From assembly GCF_019443505.1 (NCBI RefSeq), contig NZ_CP080377.1:2976001-3040000 (forward strand): 64,000 nucleotides of DNA, read 5' to 3'. Positions 8,395 through 16,204 of this stretch are shown here, piece after piece; the first letter of the stretch is position 1, and each line of letters begins with the position of its first letter. A program made the position numbers and the translations under genes. Source of the DNA: Janthinobacterium sp. PAMC25594 (lineage in GTDB: Bacteria; Pseudomonadota; Gammaproteobacteria; Burkholderiales; Burkholderiaceae_D). Below the pieces are notes generated by a model. The model searched no databases and had not been told where the DNA came from. It saw only the letters and a list, made by a program, of their open reading frames with translations.

Positions 8395-8985
8395 GTTCCA
8401 ACATGTTACTTCCGGTACCAGGCCGGGGGCTTTTTCAGGCATCCCGACCATCGCCAACCGTACTACGCGACAGAGCCAGTGCCCCTTGCCAACCAATGCA
8501 TGGGCCTGATTGACCATTCCATCATAGCGCATGGCTTGCCGGTACCCGTTGTATTAGTGCAACAGTATCAGGCGAGTGATTAAAACGTCAACATGCTTTA
8601 CCCATCATTTGCCCTCCAAGACTTACGCGACAAAGCACGCAATTTGTCAGGCGATAATGGATAAACGGAACGAAGCATACACGGCATCGCCGATGTTTGC
8701 TGCCAGATGCCCAAAAACGGGAAATAATGCGCCCTGTTTTGGTGCGTTGCCGCATTATTCAGGGGCGTAGACGCCAATTCGCGCGTCGGCGTACGCGTCC
8801 AAAAAATGGCCAGAGTGATAATGAAATTACTGACTTTCCGGTAATTTAAATTGCTCACATATAAATGTTTTCCATGTTTACCAGCGCCTGCGCCAGCTAC
8901 CCGCCAAGAACGCATGAGGACGACTCTTGCTTGCAAATTTCGCATCAATTGAAACAATTTCTTACAATGTTGCCTTCTCAATATT

Positions 8986-9003
8986 TTGACAAATTTGTGT
9001 CAA
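8986..9003. promoter_or_regulatory. Inverted repeat TTGACA-N6-TGTCAA
   Basis: The six-base arms TTGACA (8986-8991) and TGTCAA (8998-9003) are perfectly complementary. The element lies 12 bases from the FNR-type box at 9016-9029, in an AT-rich part of the porin upstream region. It could be an operator or simply two divergent -35-like hexamers. The binding factor is unknown. Confidence 0.3.
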
Positions 9004-9015
9004 AAAAACGACACA

Positions 9016-9029
9016 TTGATCGCGATCAA
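9016..9029. promoter_or_regulatory. Perfect FNR/ANR-type box
   Basis: TTGATCGCGATCAA matches the FNR consensus TTGAT-N4-ATCAA at all ten defined positions and is itself a full palindrome. It lies 884 bases upstream of the porin start and just beyond the stop of the gene at 9106-9543. No annotated gene begins at the usual distance, so the target may be an unannotated transcript or the porin from a distal site. Confidence 0.6.
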
Positions 9030-9105
9030 GTTTTTCCCAGCCCGATTTCACACAATTTACTTTTTCTTTTTTTGATTTTTTGCTTAAGAGCATCAAGAAA
9101 CAAGC

Positions 9106-9543
9106 TTAACGCTGGCTTGCGCGTCGGAGCATGCGCATGAAACCGCCCAGCAAAGGCAACTTTTCATACAATTCTTCCGCGGCGTCCCAATAATCGCGGT
9201 GCAAGACCACCCGTCCCTGCGCATCGAAGCGCACATGGGTGGCGCCACGAATACATTGTTCGCCAGATACCAGACGTTTCATGCGGAAATGAAACTCCCA
9301 CGTCAGGAAGGCTTGCGTCCCCTGCCCCAGGCTTTCCAGCACGACAAACCGCGGCGCATCGACTTGCACGAACATGTGCTCGAAGATGGCCAGGATGGCG
9401 GCATGCCCCTGCACCTCGTTGAACGGGTCCTTGAAATGGGCGTCCGGCGCGTACACGGCGCCCAGCTGCGCCAGGCTTTCGATGCGCAGGTGCTCGTAAA
9501 ACGCCACCAGGCGCACCAGCGGGTCGTCCATGCTTGCGTTCAT
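9106..9543 (-). CDS. SnoaL/NTF2-like protein
   Basis: The 145-residue product has the small cone-shaped NTF2-like fold: VRLVAFYEHL, then LGAVYAPDAHFKDPFNEVQG, which is typical of SnoaL-type proteins. Members bind or convert small hydrophobic molecules, but the substrate cannot be read from sequence. It is the last gene of the eight-gene lipid operon; its ATG overlaps the stop of the SDR gene by four bases (ATGA). A homologue is commonly found with SDR, DUF3833 and CFA-like genes in other proteobacteria (from memory). Confidence 0.85.
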   Translation of the reverse strand: MNASMDDPLVRLVAFYEHLRIESLAQLGAVYAPDAHFKDPFNEVQGHAAILAIFEHMFVQVDAPRFVVLESLGQGTQAFLTWEFHFRMKRLVSGEQCIRGATHVRFDAQGRVVLHRDYWDAAEELYEKLPLLGGFMRMLRRASQR

Positions 9544-10307
9544 AGTCCCGTCACCTTGCGGATCAGCCAGAAATAGGCGCGGTACGGCAACAGCCGCGCC
9601 AGGCGCAGGGTATTCGTGAAGCGCTTGGGAAAGTGGATGTGGAACTGGCCCCGCTCGATGCCGTCGAGCATGGCGGCGGCAGCGTCGTGCGCCGTCATCA
9701 GGGCAGGCATGGTGAAATCATTGTCCGCCGTCAGCGGCGTGGCGACGAAGCCGGGATTGATTTGATACACATCAATGCCACGCCCATGCAAATCCAGGTA
9801 CAGCGACTCCGTCAGGTTGATCAGCGCCGCCTTGCTGGCACCATACGCGAGCGCCTTGGGCAAGCCGCCATAACCGGCCACCGAGGCGACGATGCCGATG
9901 CCGCCGCTGCCCTGGCGTAACAGCCACGGCAAGGCCTGCTCCAGGCAATTGAAGACGCCACCCACATTCAGGGCCAGCAAGCCCTGGGCCGCCTCAAGGT
10001 CAAAGCTATCGGCGCGCATGGCCTGATAGCCGCCGGCGACCACCAGTATCAGGTCGATATGCGTCCACTGCTGCTGCAATTGCGCGCAGACGGCCCGCAG
10101 CTGCGCAGGCTCGGTGATATCGAGCGGCAAGGCCTGTGCCAGCGGCCGCCCCTGGCACAACAGCTCCAGGCTGGCGCGATGACGGGCCGACAAGGCCACG
10201 CACGCGCCCTGCTCCAGCAGCAAGGTGGCGCAGGCGGCGCCGATGCCGCTGGAAGCGCCGATGACCCACACGCGCTTGCCAGCCCAGCTGCTGATCTTGC
10301 GATTCAT
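9540..10307 (-). CDS. Short-chain dehydrogenase/reductase
   Basis: NAD(P)-dependent oxidoreductase of 255 residues with a Rossmann fold. The cofactor motif is VIGASSGIGAACA near residues 15-27, the structural NAG motif is replaced by VAGGYQAM, and the catalytic YxxxK is YGASKAALINL. A membrane-proximal hydrophobic C-terminus (RLLPYRAYFWLIRKVTGL) suggests a lipid or membrane-associated substrate. It overlaps both neighbours by four bases, so it is translated as part of the operon. The substrate is unknown; a carbonyl or hydroxyl intermediate of fatty acid modification is a guess from context. Confidence 0.9.
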   Translation of the reverse strand: MNRKISSWAGKRVWVIGASSGIGAACATLLLEQGACVALSARHRASLELLCQGRPLAQALPLDITEPAQLRAVCAQLQQQWTHIDLILVVAGGYQAMRADSFDLEAAQGLLALNVGGVFNCLEQALPWLLRQGSGGIGIVASVAGYGGLPKALAYGASKAALINLTESLYLDLHGRGIDVYQINPGFVATPLTADNDFTMPALMTAHDAAAAMLDGIERGQFHIHFPKRFTNTLRLARLLPYRAYFWLIRKVTGL

Positions 10308-10858
10308 GGGGCCGCCTTTGATGGACGCTTGCTGAACGATAAAGTGACGGCGCCCAGGCTGAAGCCGAATTTGCTCATGGCGGCGCGGTTGAGCATGACC
10401 TTGTCATCCATCAGGAACATCCAGTCCTCGAAATCGACGTGGTAAACCGTGCCATCGACGGGCAGCGCCAGCACGTATTGCCAGCGCAGCGCATTGCCGG
10501 CCACTTCGCCGATGGCCTCGCCGACCACGTCGGGCGCCGTGCCGATGAAGCGCCCGGGCGCCGTCTTGCGCAGGGTCCACACACGGCGTTGTTTGCTGCC
10601 GTCCGAATACGTAAAATCCTCGTCCAGGATGCCCGTCTCGCCCACCCAGCTGGCCCGCATCACCACCGTGAAGCGTTTCACGACCTTGCCCGAGCGGTCC
10701 TGGAAGATGCCATGGGCGTCGAGCGTGCCGTTGAAGTACTGTTGCAGATCCAGTACGGGCAATTCCTGCGCGTACGTGGCCGGTGTGGGCGGCGTGGAAC
10801 AGGCGGCCAGCGCCAGCAGCAAGGCGGCGGCCGTCATGCCGCGCCGGCAGTGTTTCAT
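10304..10858 (-). CDS. DUF3833 family lipoprotein
   Basis: The 184-residue product starts MKHCRRGMTAAALLLALAAC, a lipoprotein signal with Cys at residue 20, so it should be anchored to a membrane facing the periplasm. The body (LQQYFNGTLDAHGIFQDRSGK, WTLRKTAPGRFIGTAPDVVG) matches DUF3833. I chose the ATG at 10858 because it overlaps the preceding stop by four bases as elsewhere in this operon; an ATG at 10867 adds three residues. Function is unknown, but this family regularly accompanies SDR and CFA-like genes. Confidence 0.88.
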   Translation of the reverse strand: MKHCRRGMTAAALLLALAACSTPPTPATYAQELPVLDLQQYFNGTLDAHGIFQDRSGKVVKRFTVVMRASWVGETGILDEDFTYSDGSKQRRVWTLRKTAPGRFIGTAPDVVGEAIGEVAGNALRWQYVLALPVDGTVYHVDFEDWMFLMDDKVMLNRAAMSKFGFSLGAVTLSFSKRPSKAAP

Positions 10859-12135
10859 GAGGTGCATGGTCGATTCTCCAGGTGGTCGCTATATATATGT
10901 TGTAGAGGCGCACGCCACAGCAGCAGCGCCGCCAGCAGTTTCAAGGCGCAGGGCAGCAAGGCGTAAGCGGCGGACAGGGCCGGCAAGCCTTTGCTGCTGC
11001 CCGGCACATAGCCGAGCCAGGCCAGCAGGGGCAAGGCGATGCCGGCCGCCAGCGCCAGGCTCATTTGCACGCCCCAGTTCCACCAGCCGAAATATGCCGC
11101 TTCGTGCCGCCCGGCATGGCCGGCCGCGCCGATCAGCCCTGCCAGCAAGGCCGGCGGCAAGGCCAGGTCGGCGCCCAGTGCCAGGCCCGACAGCAGGCAG
11201 ATGGTGGCAAAGCCCCCGGCGGCGCCCGCGCCCAGGCCATACGCCCAGACAAACACGGTCGCGGCCAGCAGCATGGCGCCGCCCCAGGCACGCGCTTCGC
11301 CAAAGCGGCGCGCCAGCGCCACCCACACGGGCATCGAGGCGGCCGCCGCGCAAAAGTAGACGATCAGGAACGGCCCCGCGTAATGGCCCAGACCCAAATA
11401 ATCGCCGGCAAAGAACAGGAACAGGGTGGCGGGGATGGCGGCGGCCACGCCATTGACGAGCAAGACGGCAAACAGCCAGCGAAACGCGCGCTGGCGCAAC
11501 GGGACTTTCCAACCGCGGTCGGCGACCGCGTCCCCGGCGCTGCGCAAGGCGGGACGCGGCGCGCGCGCCAGCAACAGCGCGCCCGTCGCCAGCAGGCAGA
11601 CGGCGAAGGCCAGCGACAAGCCGTCATAGCCGAGCACGGAGGTCAGTCCCGCCGCCAGGATCACGCCGAGCAAGCCGCAGCCTTCGCGCACGGCCGCCAC
11701 GCGCGCCCGCTGCGTGGGCGCATGGCTCAAGGCCGCGCCCCAGCTCTGGTGCGCGATGCCGGCCAGGCCATAGGCGGTGTAGACGAGCAGCAAGGCGGCC
11801 AGGAACCACGCCAAGGTGGCCCCATGCGACAGGGACGGCGGATGGAACAGGGCGCCAAAGCCCAGCAGCAGCAACGGCAGCGCGGCGCCGACATACGCGG
11901 CATAGCTGCGCCCGCCGCGCGCCATCCAGGCACCGAGGGCCGGATCGATGAAGGCGGCGGCGATGCGGGCCGCCAGCAGCACGGCGCCGATTTGCGCCAG
12001 ATCAAGGCTGCTGCGCTGCGCATAAAACGGCGCCACATAGATATAGATGGGCAGCGCCAGCATGGCCAGCGGCAAGCCGAACAAGCCATAACTGAACAGG
12101 GCCGGCAAGGTCAAAGCGCTGGCCCCGCTACTCAT
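10855..12135 (-). CDS. MFS/GPH-type membrane transporter
   Basis: Integral membrane protein of 426 residues with about 12 hydrophobic segments, of the major facilitator superfamily and probably in the branch related to sugar:cation symporters (MelB-like). The N-terminus LPALFSYGLFGLPLAMLALPIYIYVAPFYAQ is typical of this branch. The substrate cannot be predicted; as part of a lipid-modification operon it might move lipid or pigment precursors. Overlaps the genes on both sides by four bases. Confidence 0.85.
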   Translation of the reverse strand: MSSGASALTLPALFSYGLFGLPLAMLALPIYIYVAPFYAQRSSLDLAQIGAVLLAARIAAAFIDPALGAWMARGGRSYAAYVGAALPLLLLGFGALFHPPSLSHGATLAWFLAALLLVYTAYGLAGIAHQSWGAALSHAPTQRARVAAVREGCGLLGVILAAGLTSVLGYDGLSLAFAVCLLATGALLLARAPRPALRSAGDAVADRGWKVPLRQRAFRWLFAVLLVNGVAAAIPATLFLFFAGDYLGLGHYAGPFLIVYFCAAAASMPVWVALARRFGEARAWGGAMLLAATVFVWAYGLGAGAAGGFATICLLSGLALGADLALPPALLAGLIGAAGHAGRHEAAYFGWWNWGVQMSLALAAGIALPLLAWLGYVPGSSKGLPALSAAYALLPCALKLLAALLLWRAPLQHIYSDHLENRPCTS

Positions 12136-12680
12136 GGCAGTGGCGCCGCGCTCTGCAGCAGGGCCGCGCGCAGCGTCGGCGCCGTCGACCCGGGCGACAG
12201 CCAGATGGCGAAAAAGGCGCGTGCGAAGTCGCCATCGCTCACGTCGGCCAGCACCTTGCCATCGAGATAAAAGCGCACGCCGGGCGCGATGCCGGCCCGG
12301 TAGGCGCCCGCGATGCGCTGGTCTTCCTTGACGTCAGGAAAGATGCGCTGCATGGTGGCCAGCCACGCCAGGCGCTGCTCCGGCGTGCCGGCGCCAATTT
12401 TCTGCATCTGTTCATAACTGGCCTCGGCGATCTTCTTGCCGTCGAGCCCACGCGCGTAGCGCAATTCCAGCACGAAAGGCGCCGTAGCCGACGCCGCGCC
12501 CTGGTAACCGTTCGCGCCCACCCACAGTTGTGCCCGATAAATACGCATGCCGAACCACGTATAGTCGCCCTCCCCCGCCAGGCGGGCTTCAGGCACGTCG
12601 GCAGCAATAAAGGCAGGCGGCGCGGCCGCGGCGCCCAACATGGTCAAGGACAGCACAACAGTGGCAAGCAGGCGGCGCAT
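12132..12680 (-). CDS. Chalcone-isomerase-fold exported protein
   Basis: The 182-residue protein has a cleavable signal peptide (residues 1-20, MRRLLATVVLSLTMLGAAAA). The mature part resembles bacterial chalcone-isomerase-like proteins: YTWFGMRIYRAQLWV, FVLELRYARGLDGKKIAEAS, and GVRFYLDGKVLADVSDGDFARAFFAIWL at the C-terminus. In plants and fungi this fold is also used by fatty-acid-binding proteins, which fits a lipid operon. The start at 12680 lies two bases after the stop of the CFA-like gene; AAGGAG lies within that gene's end. The frame is open far upstream, but that part is out of frame with the real cfa gene and is not coding. Confidence 0.85.
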   Translation of the reverse strand: MRRLLATVVLSLTMLGAAAAPPAFIAADVPEARLAGEGDYTWFGMRIYRAQLWVGANGYQGAASATAPFVLELRYARGLDGKKIAEASYEQMQKIGAGTPEQRLAWLATMQRIFPDVKEDQRIAGAYRAGIAPGVRFYLDGKVLADVSDGDFARAFFAIWLSPGSTAPTLRAALLQSAAPLP

Positions 12681-12682
12681 GG

Positions 12683-13915
12683 TCACTCCTTGATCAGGGT
12701 AAATTGCATCACATCCGTGTTGTGCGCCTGGAAGGCGGCCTCGCAATACGCGAGGTAAAACTCCCAGGTCAGCAGGAAACGGCCATCGAAACCCTGCTTT
12801 TCCAGCGCCGTGCGCCGGGCCAGGAAACTGGCGCGCCACTGGCGCAGGGTTTCCGCGTAATCGAGGCCAAAGCTGAAGGCGTCCACCACGCGCAAGCCCT
12901 GCGCCTCGGCGGCGCGGCGAAATTCCATTGGCGAAGGCAACATGCCGCCCGGGAAGATGTACTGTTGAATGAAATCCGTACTCTTGCTGTAGCGCTCGAA
13001 CAATGCGTCGGCGATGACGATGGTCTGGATGCAGGCGCGTCCGCCCCGCTTCAGGTTGCGCGCCACGCATTCGAAATAGCCGGGCCAGTAGCTTTGTCCC
13101 ACGGCTTCGAACATCTCGATCGAGGCGATGGCGTCGTACTGGCCATGGCTGTCGCGGTAGTCGCACAGTTGCAGATCGGCCTGCTGAGCCAGCCCCGCGT
13201 CCTGCAGGCGCTGGCGTGCATAGGCCAGCTGTTCGGTCGACAAGGTCAGGCCCGTCACATGGGCGCCGTGGTCGCGCGCCACCGTTTCCGCAAAGCCGCC
13301 CCAGCCGCAGCCGATTTCCAGCACGCGCTGACCCGGCTGCAGTTGCAGCTGATCGGCGATGCGGCGGTATTTCGCACCTTGCGCCTGCTCCAGGCTGGCG
13401 CCTTCGGTAAACAGGGCGCTCGAATACGTCATCGACGGGTCCAGCCACAGCTGATAAAAGGCGTTGCCGATGTCGTAATGGGCGTGGATATTTTTCTTGC
13501 TGCCGGCGCGCGAATTGCGATTGAGCAAATGCCGCACCTTGTACAGCAGGTTGCCCCACCAGTTGCCGTAGATCAGGGACTCGACCTGCGCACGGTTGCG
13601 TATCATCAATTCGATCAAGCCCGGCAAATTGTCCGTGCGCCAGTCGCCGGCGATAAACGTTTCCGCAAAGCCGATATCGCCCGAGCGCAACACGGCCGCA
13701 CACAGGCGCCAGTTGTGCAAGTCCAGGGTGACGGGCTGGCCGCCATCACCGTACAGCAAGATACTGCCGTCAGGCGTGCGCAGGCGCAGGGCGCCATATT
13801 GCAATTTTTCCAGCAGACGCACGATCATGCGCGCGGCGGCGGGCATGTCCAGATGCGCGGGGGGACATGCGCTGCTGCGCGCCTGCAAGCCGGTCGGCAG
13901 GGATTCGGAGCTCAT
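12683..13915 (-). CDS. Cyclopropane-fatty-acyl-phospholipid synthase-like methyltransferase
   Basis: SAM-dependent methyltransferase of 410 residues acting on unsaturated acyl chains of membrane phospholipids. The C-terminal domain has the SAM motif VLEIGCGWGGFAE, then the family blocks SIEMFEAVGQSYWPGYF and QQYIFPGGMLPS. The N-terminal part carries HNWRLCAAVLRSGDIGFAETF, the helical acyl-chain domain. Product may be a cyclopropane ring or, as in the UfaM-type enzymes described in other proteobacteria, a methylated precursor of furan fatty acids; sequence alone does not decide. The ATG at 13915 overlaps the DUF1365 stop by four bases. Confidence 0.93.
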   Translation of the reverse strand: MSSESLPTGLQARSSACPPAHLDMPAAARMIVRLLEKLQYGALRLRTPDGSILLYGDGGQPVTLDLHNWRLCAAVLRSGDIGFAETFIAGDWRTDNLPGLIELMIRNRAQVESLIYGNWWGNLLYKVRHLLNRNSRAGSKKNIHAHYDIGNAFYQLWLDPSMTYSSALFTEGASLEQAQGAKYRRIADQLQLQPGQRVLEIGCGWGGFAETVARDHGAHVTGLTLSTEQLAYARQRLQDAGLAQQADLQLCDYRDSHGQYDAIASIEMFEAVGQSYWPGYFECVARNLKRGGRACIQTIVIADALFERYSKSTDFIQQYIFPGGMLPSPMEFRRAAEAQGLRVVDAFSFGLDYAETLRQWRASFLARRTALEKQGFDGRFLLTWEFYLAYCEAAFQAHNTDVMQFTLIKE

Positions 13916-14709
13916 CGGGACACCTTTTCTTGTGGGGGGTGGGGTTTGCTGAAAAACGGCACGCGGCGCAGCCACAGGCGCAAGGCTTGCCAATGGATGC
14001 GCGCCATCACGCCAAACGTCATCAGGGGATAGCGCAGCAAGGCCCAGGCGATGGCGCCATCGCGCAGCGGCCGCGCCGTGCCGGACAAGCTCGTCTGCAA
14101 AATAGGACCGTCGAGGTCGTCGTAATCGACGCGGGCCAGGTGGCGCTCGCCATCCTTGTCGTGGTTGCGCAGGAAACGAAAACGATAATTGCCTTCCACC
14201 TTGCAAAACGGCGACACATGGAAAATCTTACTGGCGCGCAACTCGCTGCCATACGCGATGGCGCCGCCCTGCTCGAGCAAGTACAGGTGGCGCTCGCCAA
14301 AGGTATTGCGCACGTCGCAGACCACGGCGCGCAGCGCGCCATCCGGGCGATGGCAAAACCAGAAGCTGACAGGGTTGAAGACATAGCCGAACAGGCGCGG
14401 CATGGTTTGCAGCCAGACTTCACCGCCCGCATCCAACACGCCATGCTGGCGCAGCAAGCCATCGATCCACTCCAGCAGCGGCGTCGCGCCATCGCCATGG
14501 TCGCTGTCGCGGAAGGACAGCACGTTGGCGCCATTGCGCGAGATCAGGCGAGCGGGAAAATCCTGCCTCCCCATGCTGCGCAAGGGCAGGCGCAGATAAA
14601 ACATGCCGTAAGCAAAGGCATGCGCACGCGGACGCAGCCGCGCATGGCGCACCCGTCCCAGGCACAGCTGGGGCTGCGACGGCACGGGCGGCGATGGATC
14701 ACGCGGCAT
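13912..14709 (-). CDS. DUF1365 family protein
   Basis: The 265-residue protein matches DUF1365: LCLGRVRHARLRPRAHAFAYGMFYL at the start, then FNPVSFWFCHRPDGALRAVVCDVRNTFGERH, and FCKVEGNYRFRF. The family is found almost always between an FAD-dependent amine-oxidase-like gene and a CFA-like gene, as here. The biochemical role is not established; a step in fatty acid modification is inferred from linkage. It overlaps the FAD gene by 11 bases and cfa by four. Confidence 0.9.
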   Translation of the reverse strand: MPRDPSPPVPSQPQLCLGRVRHARLRPRAHAFAYGMFYLRLPLRSMGRQDFPARLISRNGANVLSFRDSDHGDGATPLLEWIDGLLRQHGVLDAGGEVWLQTMPRLFGYVFNPVSFWFCHRPDGALRAVVCDVRNTFGERHLYLLEQGGAIAYGSELRASKIFHVSPFCKVEGNYRFRFLRNHDKDGERHLARVDYDDLDGPILQTSLSGTARPLRDGAIAWALLRYPLMTFGVMARIHWQALRLWLRRVPFFSKPHPPQEKVSR

Positions 14710-16012
14710 GGCCGAGCTCCTCCGACGCCATGCCGTTCAGCGCTTGCGCCACCGCCAGGCCCGACTTCAAGCCGTCTTCATGAAAGCCGTAGCCCGTCCA
14801 GGCGCCCGCGAACCACGTGTGCTGCGCGCCCTGGAAGCCGGCCAGGCGCGCCTGGGCGGCAATGGCCGCGCCATCGAACACGGGGTGCGCGTAGGAAAAC
14901 TCGTCGATGACCTTGGCCGGATCGGGCTCGTCGAGCGGATTGAGCGAGACGATGACGGGCGTGCTGAAGGGCAAAGGCTGCAACTGGTTCAGCAAGTAAT
15001 GCACGCATACCTGCGGCGCCTCGCCTTCCTCCACTGCCGGCCGGCCCTGGTAATTCCAGGCCGACCAGGCGCGGCGGTGCTGCGGCAGGCAGGACGCATC
15101 CGTGTGCAGCACAGCGCGATTGGGCTGGTAGCGCACGGCTTCGAGCACGCAGCGCTCGTCGTCGCGGATATCTCCCAGCAAGGCCAGCGACTGGTCGCTG
15201 TGGCAAGCGAGCACGACGTGATCGACATGCTCGACGCCGGCGGCCGTGTGCAGCTCGACCATGCGCGCGCCGCCGTGCGGCTGGCGACGCACGGCCAGCA
15301 CGGGGCAAGCCAGGCGCCGCTGCGGGATGCCGTCCAGCAGTTTTTCCACGTACACGCGGGAACCGCCGCGCACCGTGCGCCATTGCGGCCGGTTGCTCAC
15401 TTGCAGCAAACCATGGTTGTGGCAGAAACGGATGAAGGTAGCCAGCGGAAAGGCCAGCATCTGGCGCGCCGGGCACGACCAGATGCAGGCGGCCATCGGC
15501 AGCAGGTACCAGTGGCGGAACTCGGCGCCGTAGCCATGCAGGTCGAGAAACTCGCCCAGCGACATGGCCGGCGCCGGCAAGCTGGCCGTGGCCAGGGCGC
15601 TGGCTTGCCGGTTGAAACGCACGATATCGCGCAGCATGCGCAGGAAGGCCGGGCGCAGCAGATTGCTGCGCTGGGTGAACACGGTATCGAAATTGGCGCC
15701 CGCCCATTCCAGCACGCGGTCATTCGCGGCAGTGCCCAGCGGCATCTTCACGGAAAACGACATATCGCTGTCGGCCGCCTCGACACCGAGTTCGTCAAAC
15801 AGTTGCACCAGGTTCGGGTAGGTGGCATGGTTAAACACGAGAAAACCCGTGTCGACGCCATGCATGACGCCATCGAGCGTGACATCCACCGTATGGCTGT
15901 GACCGCCAAAATAGTCGCCCGCCTCGTACAAGGTGACGTCCTGGCCCGCTTGCGCCAAGCCATAGGCACACGACAAACCGGCAATTCCCGCTCCGACGAC
16001 AGCAATTTTCAT
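14699..16012 (-). CDS. FAD-dependent amine-oxidase-like oxidoreductase
   Basis: Flavoprotein of 437 residues. The N-terminus is an FAD-binding Rossmann motif, AVVGAGIAGLSCAYGLAQAG, followed by ADRATED-type residues through YEAGDYFGGHSHTVDV, where GGHSHTV corresponds to the GG motif. The C-terminus has WTGYGFHEDGLKSGLAVAQAL, the second FAD contact. The family includes desaturases and amine oxidases. Linked to CFA and DUF1365 genes, an acyl-chain desaturase role such as that proposed for UfaD is possible, but this is inference. It is the first gene of the operon; a promoter and a palindrome lie within 70 bases upstream. Confidence 0.92.
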   Translation of the reverse strand: MKIAVVGAGIAGLSCAYGLAQAGQDVTLYEAGDYFGGHSHTVDVTLDGVMHGVDTGFLVFNHATYPNLVQLFDELGVEAADSDMSFSVKMPLGTAANDRVLEWAGANFDTVFTQRSNLLRPAFLRMLRDIVRFNRQASALATASLPAPAMSLGEFLDLHGYGAEFRHWYLLPMAACIWSCPARQMLAFPLATFIRFCHNHGLLQVSNRPQWRTVRGGSRVYVEKLLDGIPQRRLACPVLAVRRQPHGGARMVELHTAAGVEHVDHVVLACHSDQSLALLGDIRDDERCVLEAVRYQPNRAVLHTDASCLPQHRRAWSAWNYQGRPAVEEGEAPQVCVHYLLNQLQPLPFSTPVIVSLNPLDEPDPAKVIDEFSYAHPVFDGAAIAAQARLAGFQGAQHTWFAGAWTGYGFHEDGLKSGLAVAQALNGMASEELGHAA

Positions 16013-16030
16013 AACAGTATCCGTATCAAG

Positions 16031-16045
16031 TTTGTCCAGGACAAA
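16031..16045. promoter_or_regulatory. Palindrome at the lipid-operon start, candidate CarH operator
   Basis: TTTGTCCAGGACAAA is a perfect inverted repeat (seven-base arms around one base) located between the proposed -10 hexamer (16050-16055) and the FAD oxidase start at 16012. It would cover the transcription start, a good place for a repressor. The nearest regulator gene is the divergent CarH-like protein, so that is the natural candidate. Confidence 0.5.
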
Positions 16046-16049
16046 TCAA

Positions 16050-16078
16050 ATAATCGATTAAATATTGATTTATGTCAA
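16050..16078 (-). promoter_or_regulatory. Sigma-70 promoter of the lipid operon
   Basis: Minus strand: -35 TTGACA (16073-16078, six of six), a 17-base spacer, -10 GATTAT (16050-16055, four of six). The start would fall near 16043, within the palindrome at 16031-16045 and about 30 bases before the first codon of the operon. The perfect -35 suggests a strong promoter kept silent by a repressor. The stretch 16065-16078 also resembles an FNR box with one mismatch. Confidence 0.6.
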
Positions 16079-16204
16079 TGAGGACGCGAGCCGCTCATAA
16101 ACTTATACGCAGGCAATTTCCAATCGGATTCAGCTATTTGGTCCGGAGCGGCGGAAGGCGTAAAATGCATCCCACGTTCTTTTGGCATGCGAGCAAGCCC
16201 GTGT

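Larger units (their letters stand above)
8132..9105. other. 974-base intergenic region upstream of the porin
   Basis: No convincing gene lies here; open frames on either strand (8150-8509 plus, 8598-8981 minus) have no recognisable domain or natural composition. The region does hold a hairpin in the porin leader (8188-8209), a likely porin promoter (8366-8394), an inverted repeat (8986-9003) and a perfect FNR-type box (9016-9029). The part from about 8800 to 9100 is strongly AT-rich. Its length suggests complex regulation of the porin, or an unannotated small RNA. Confidence 0.55.

Noticed and set aside
8598..8981. A 127-codon open frame in the porin upstream region
   Set aside because: No ribosome site or recognisable domain, and composition is not protein-like.
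16065..16078. Near-match to an FNR box (TTGATTTATGTCAA)
   Set aside because: One defined position differs and the match is explained by the -35 hexamer of the lipid operon; not counted with the three perfect boxes.
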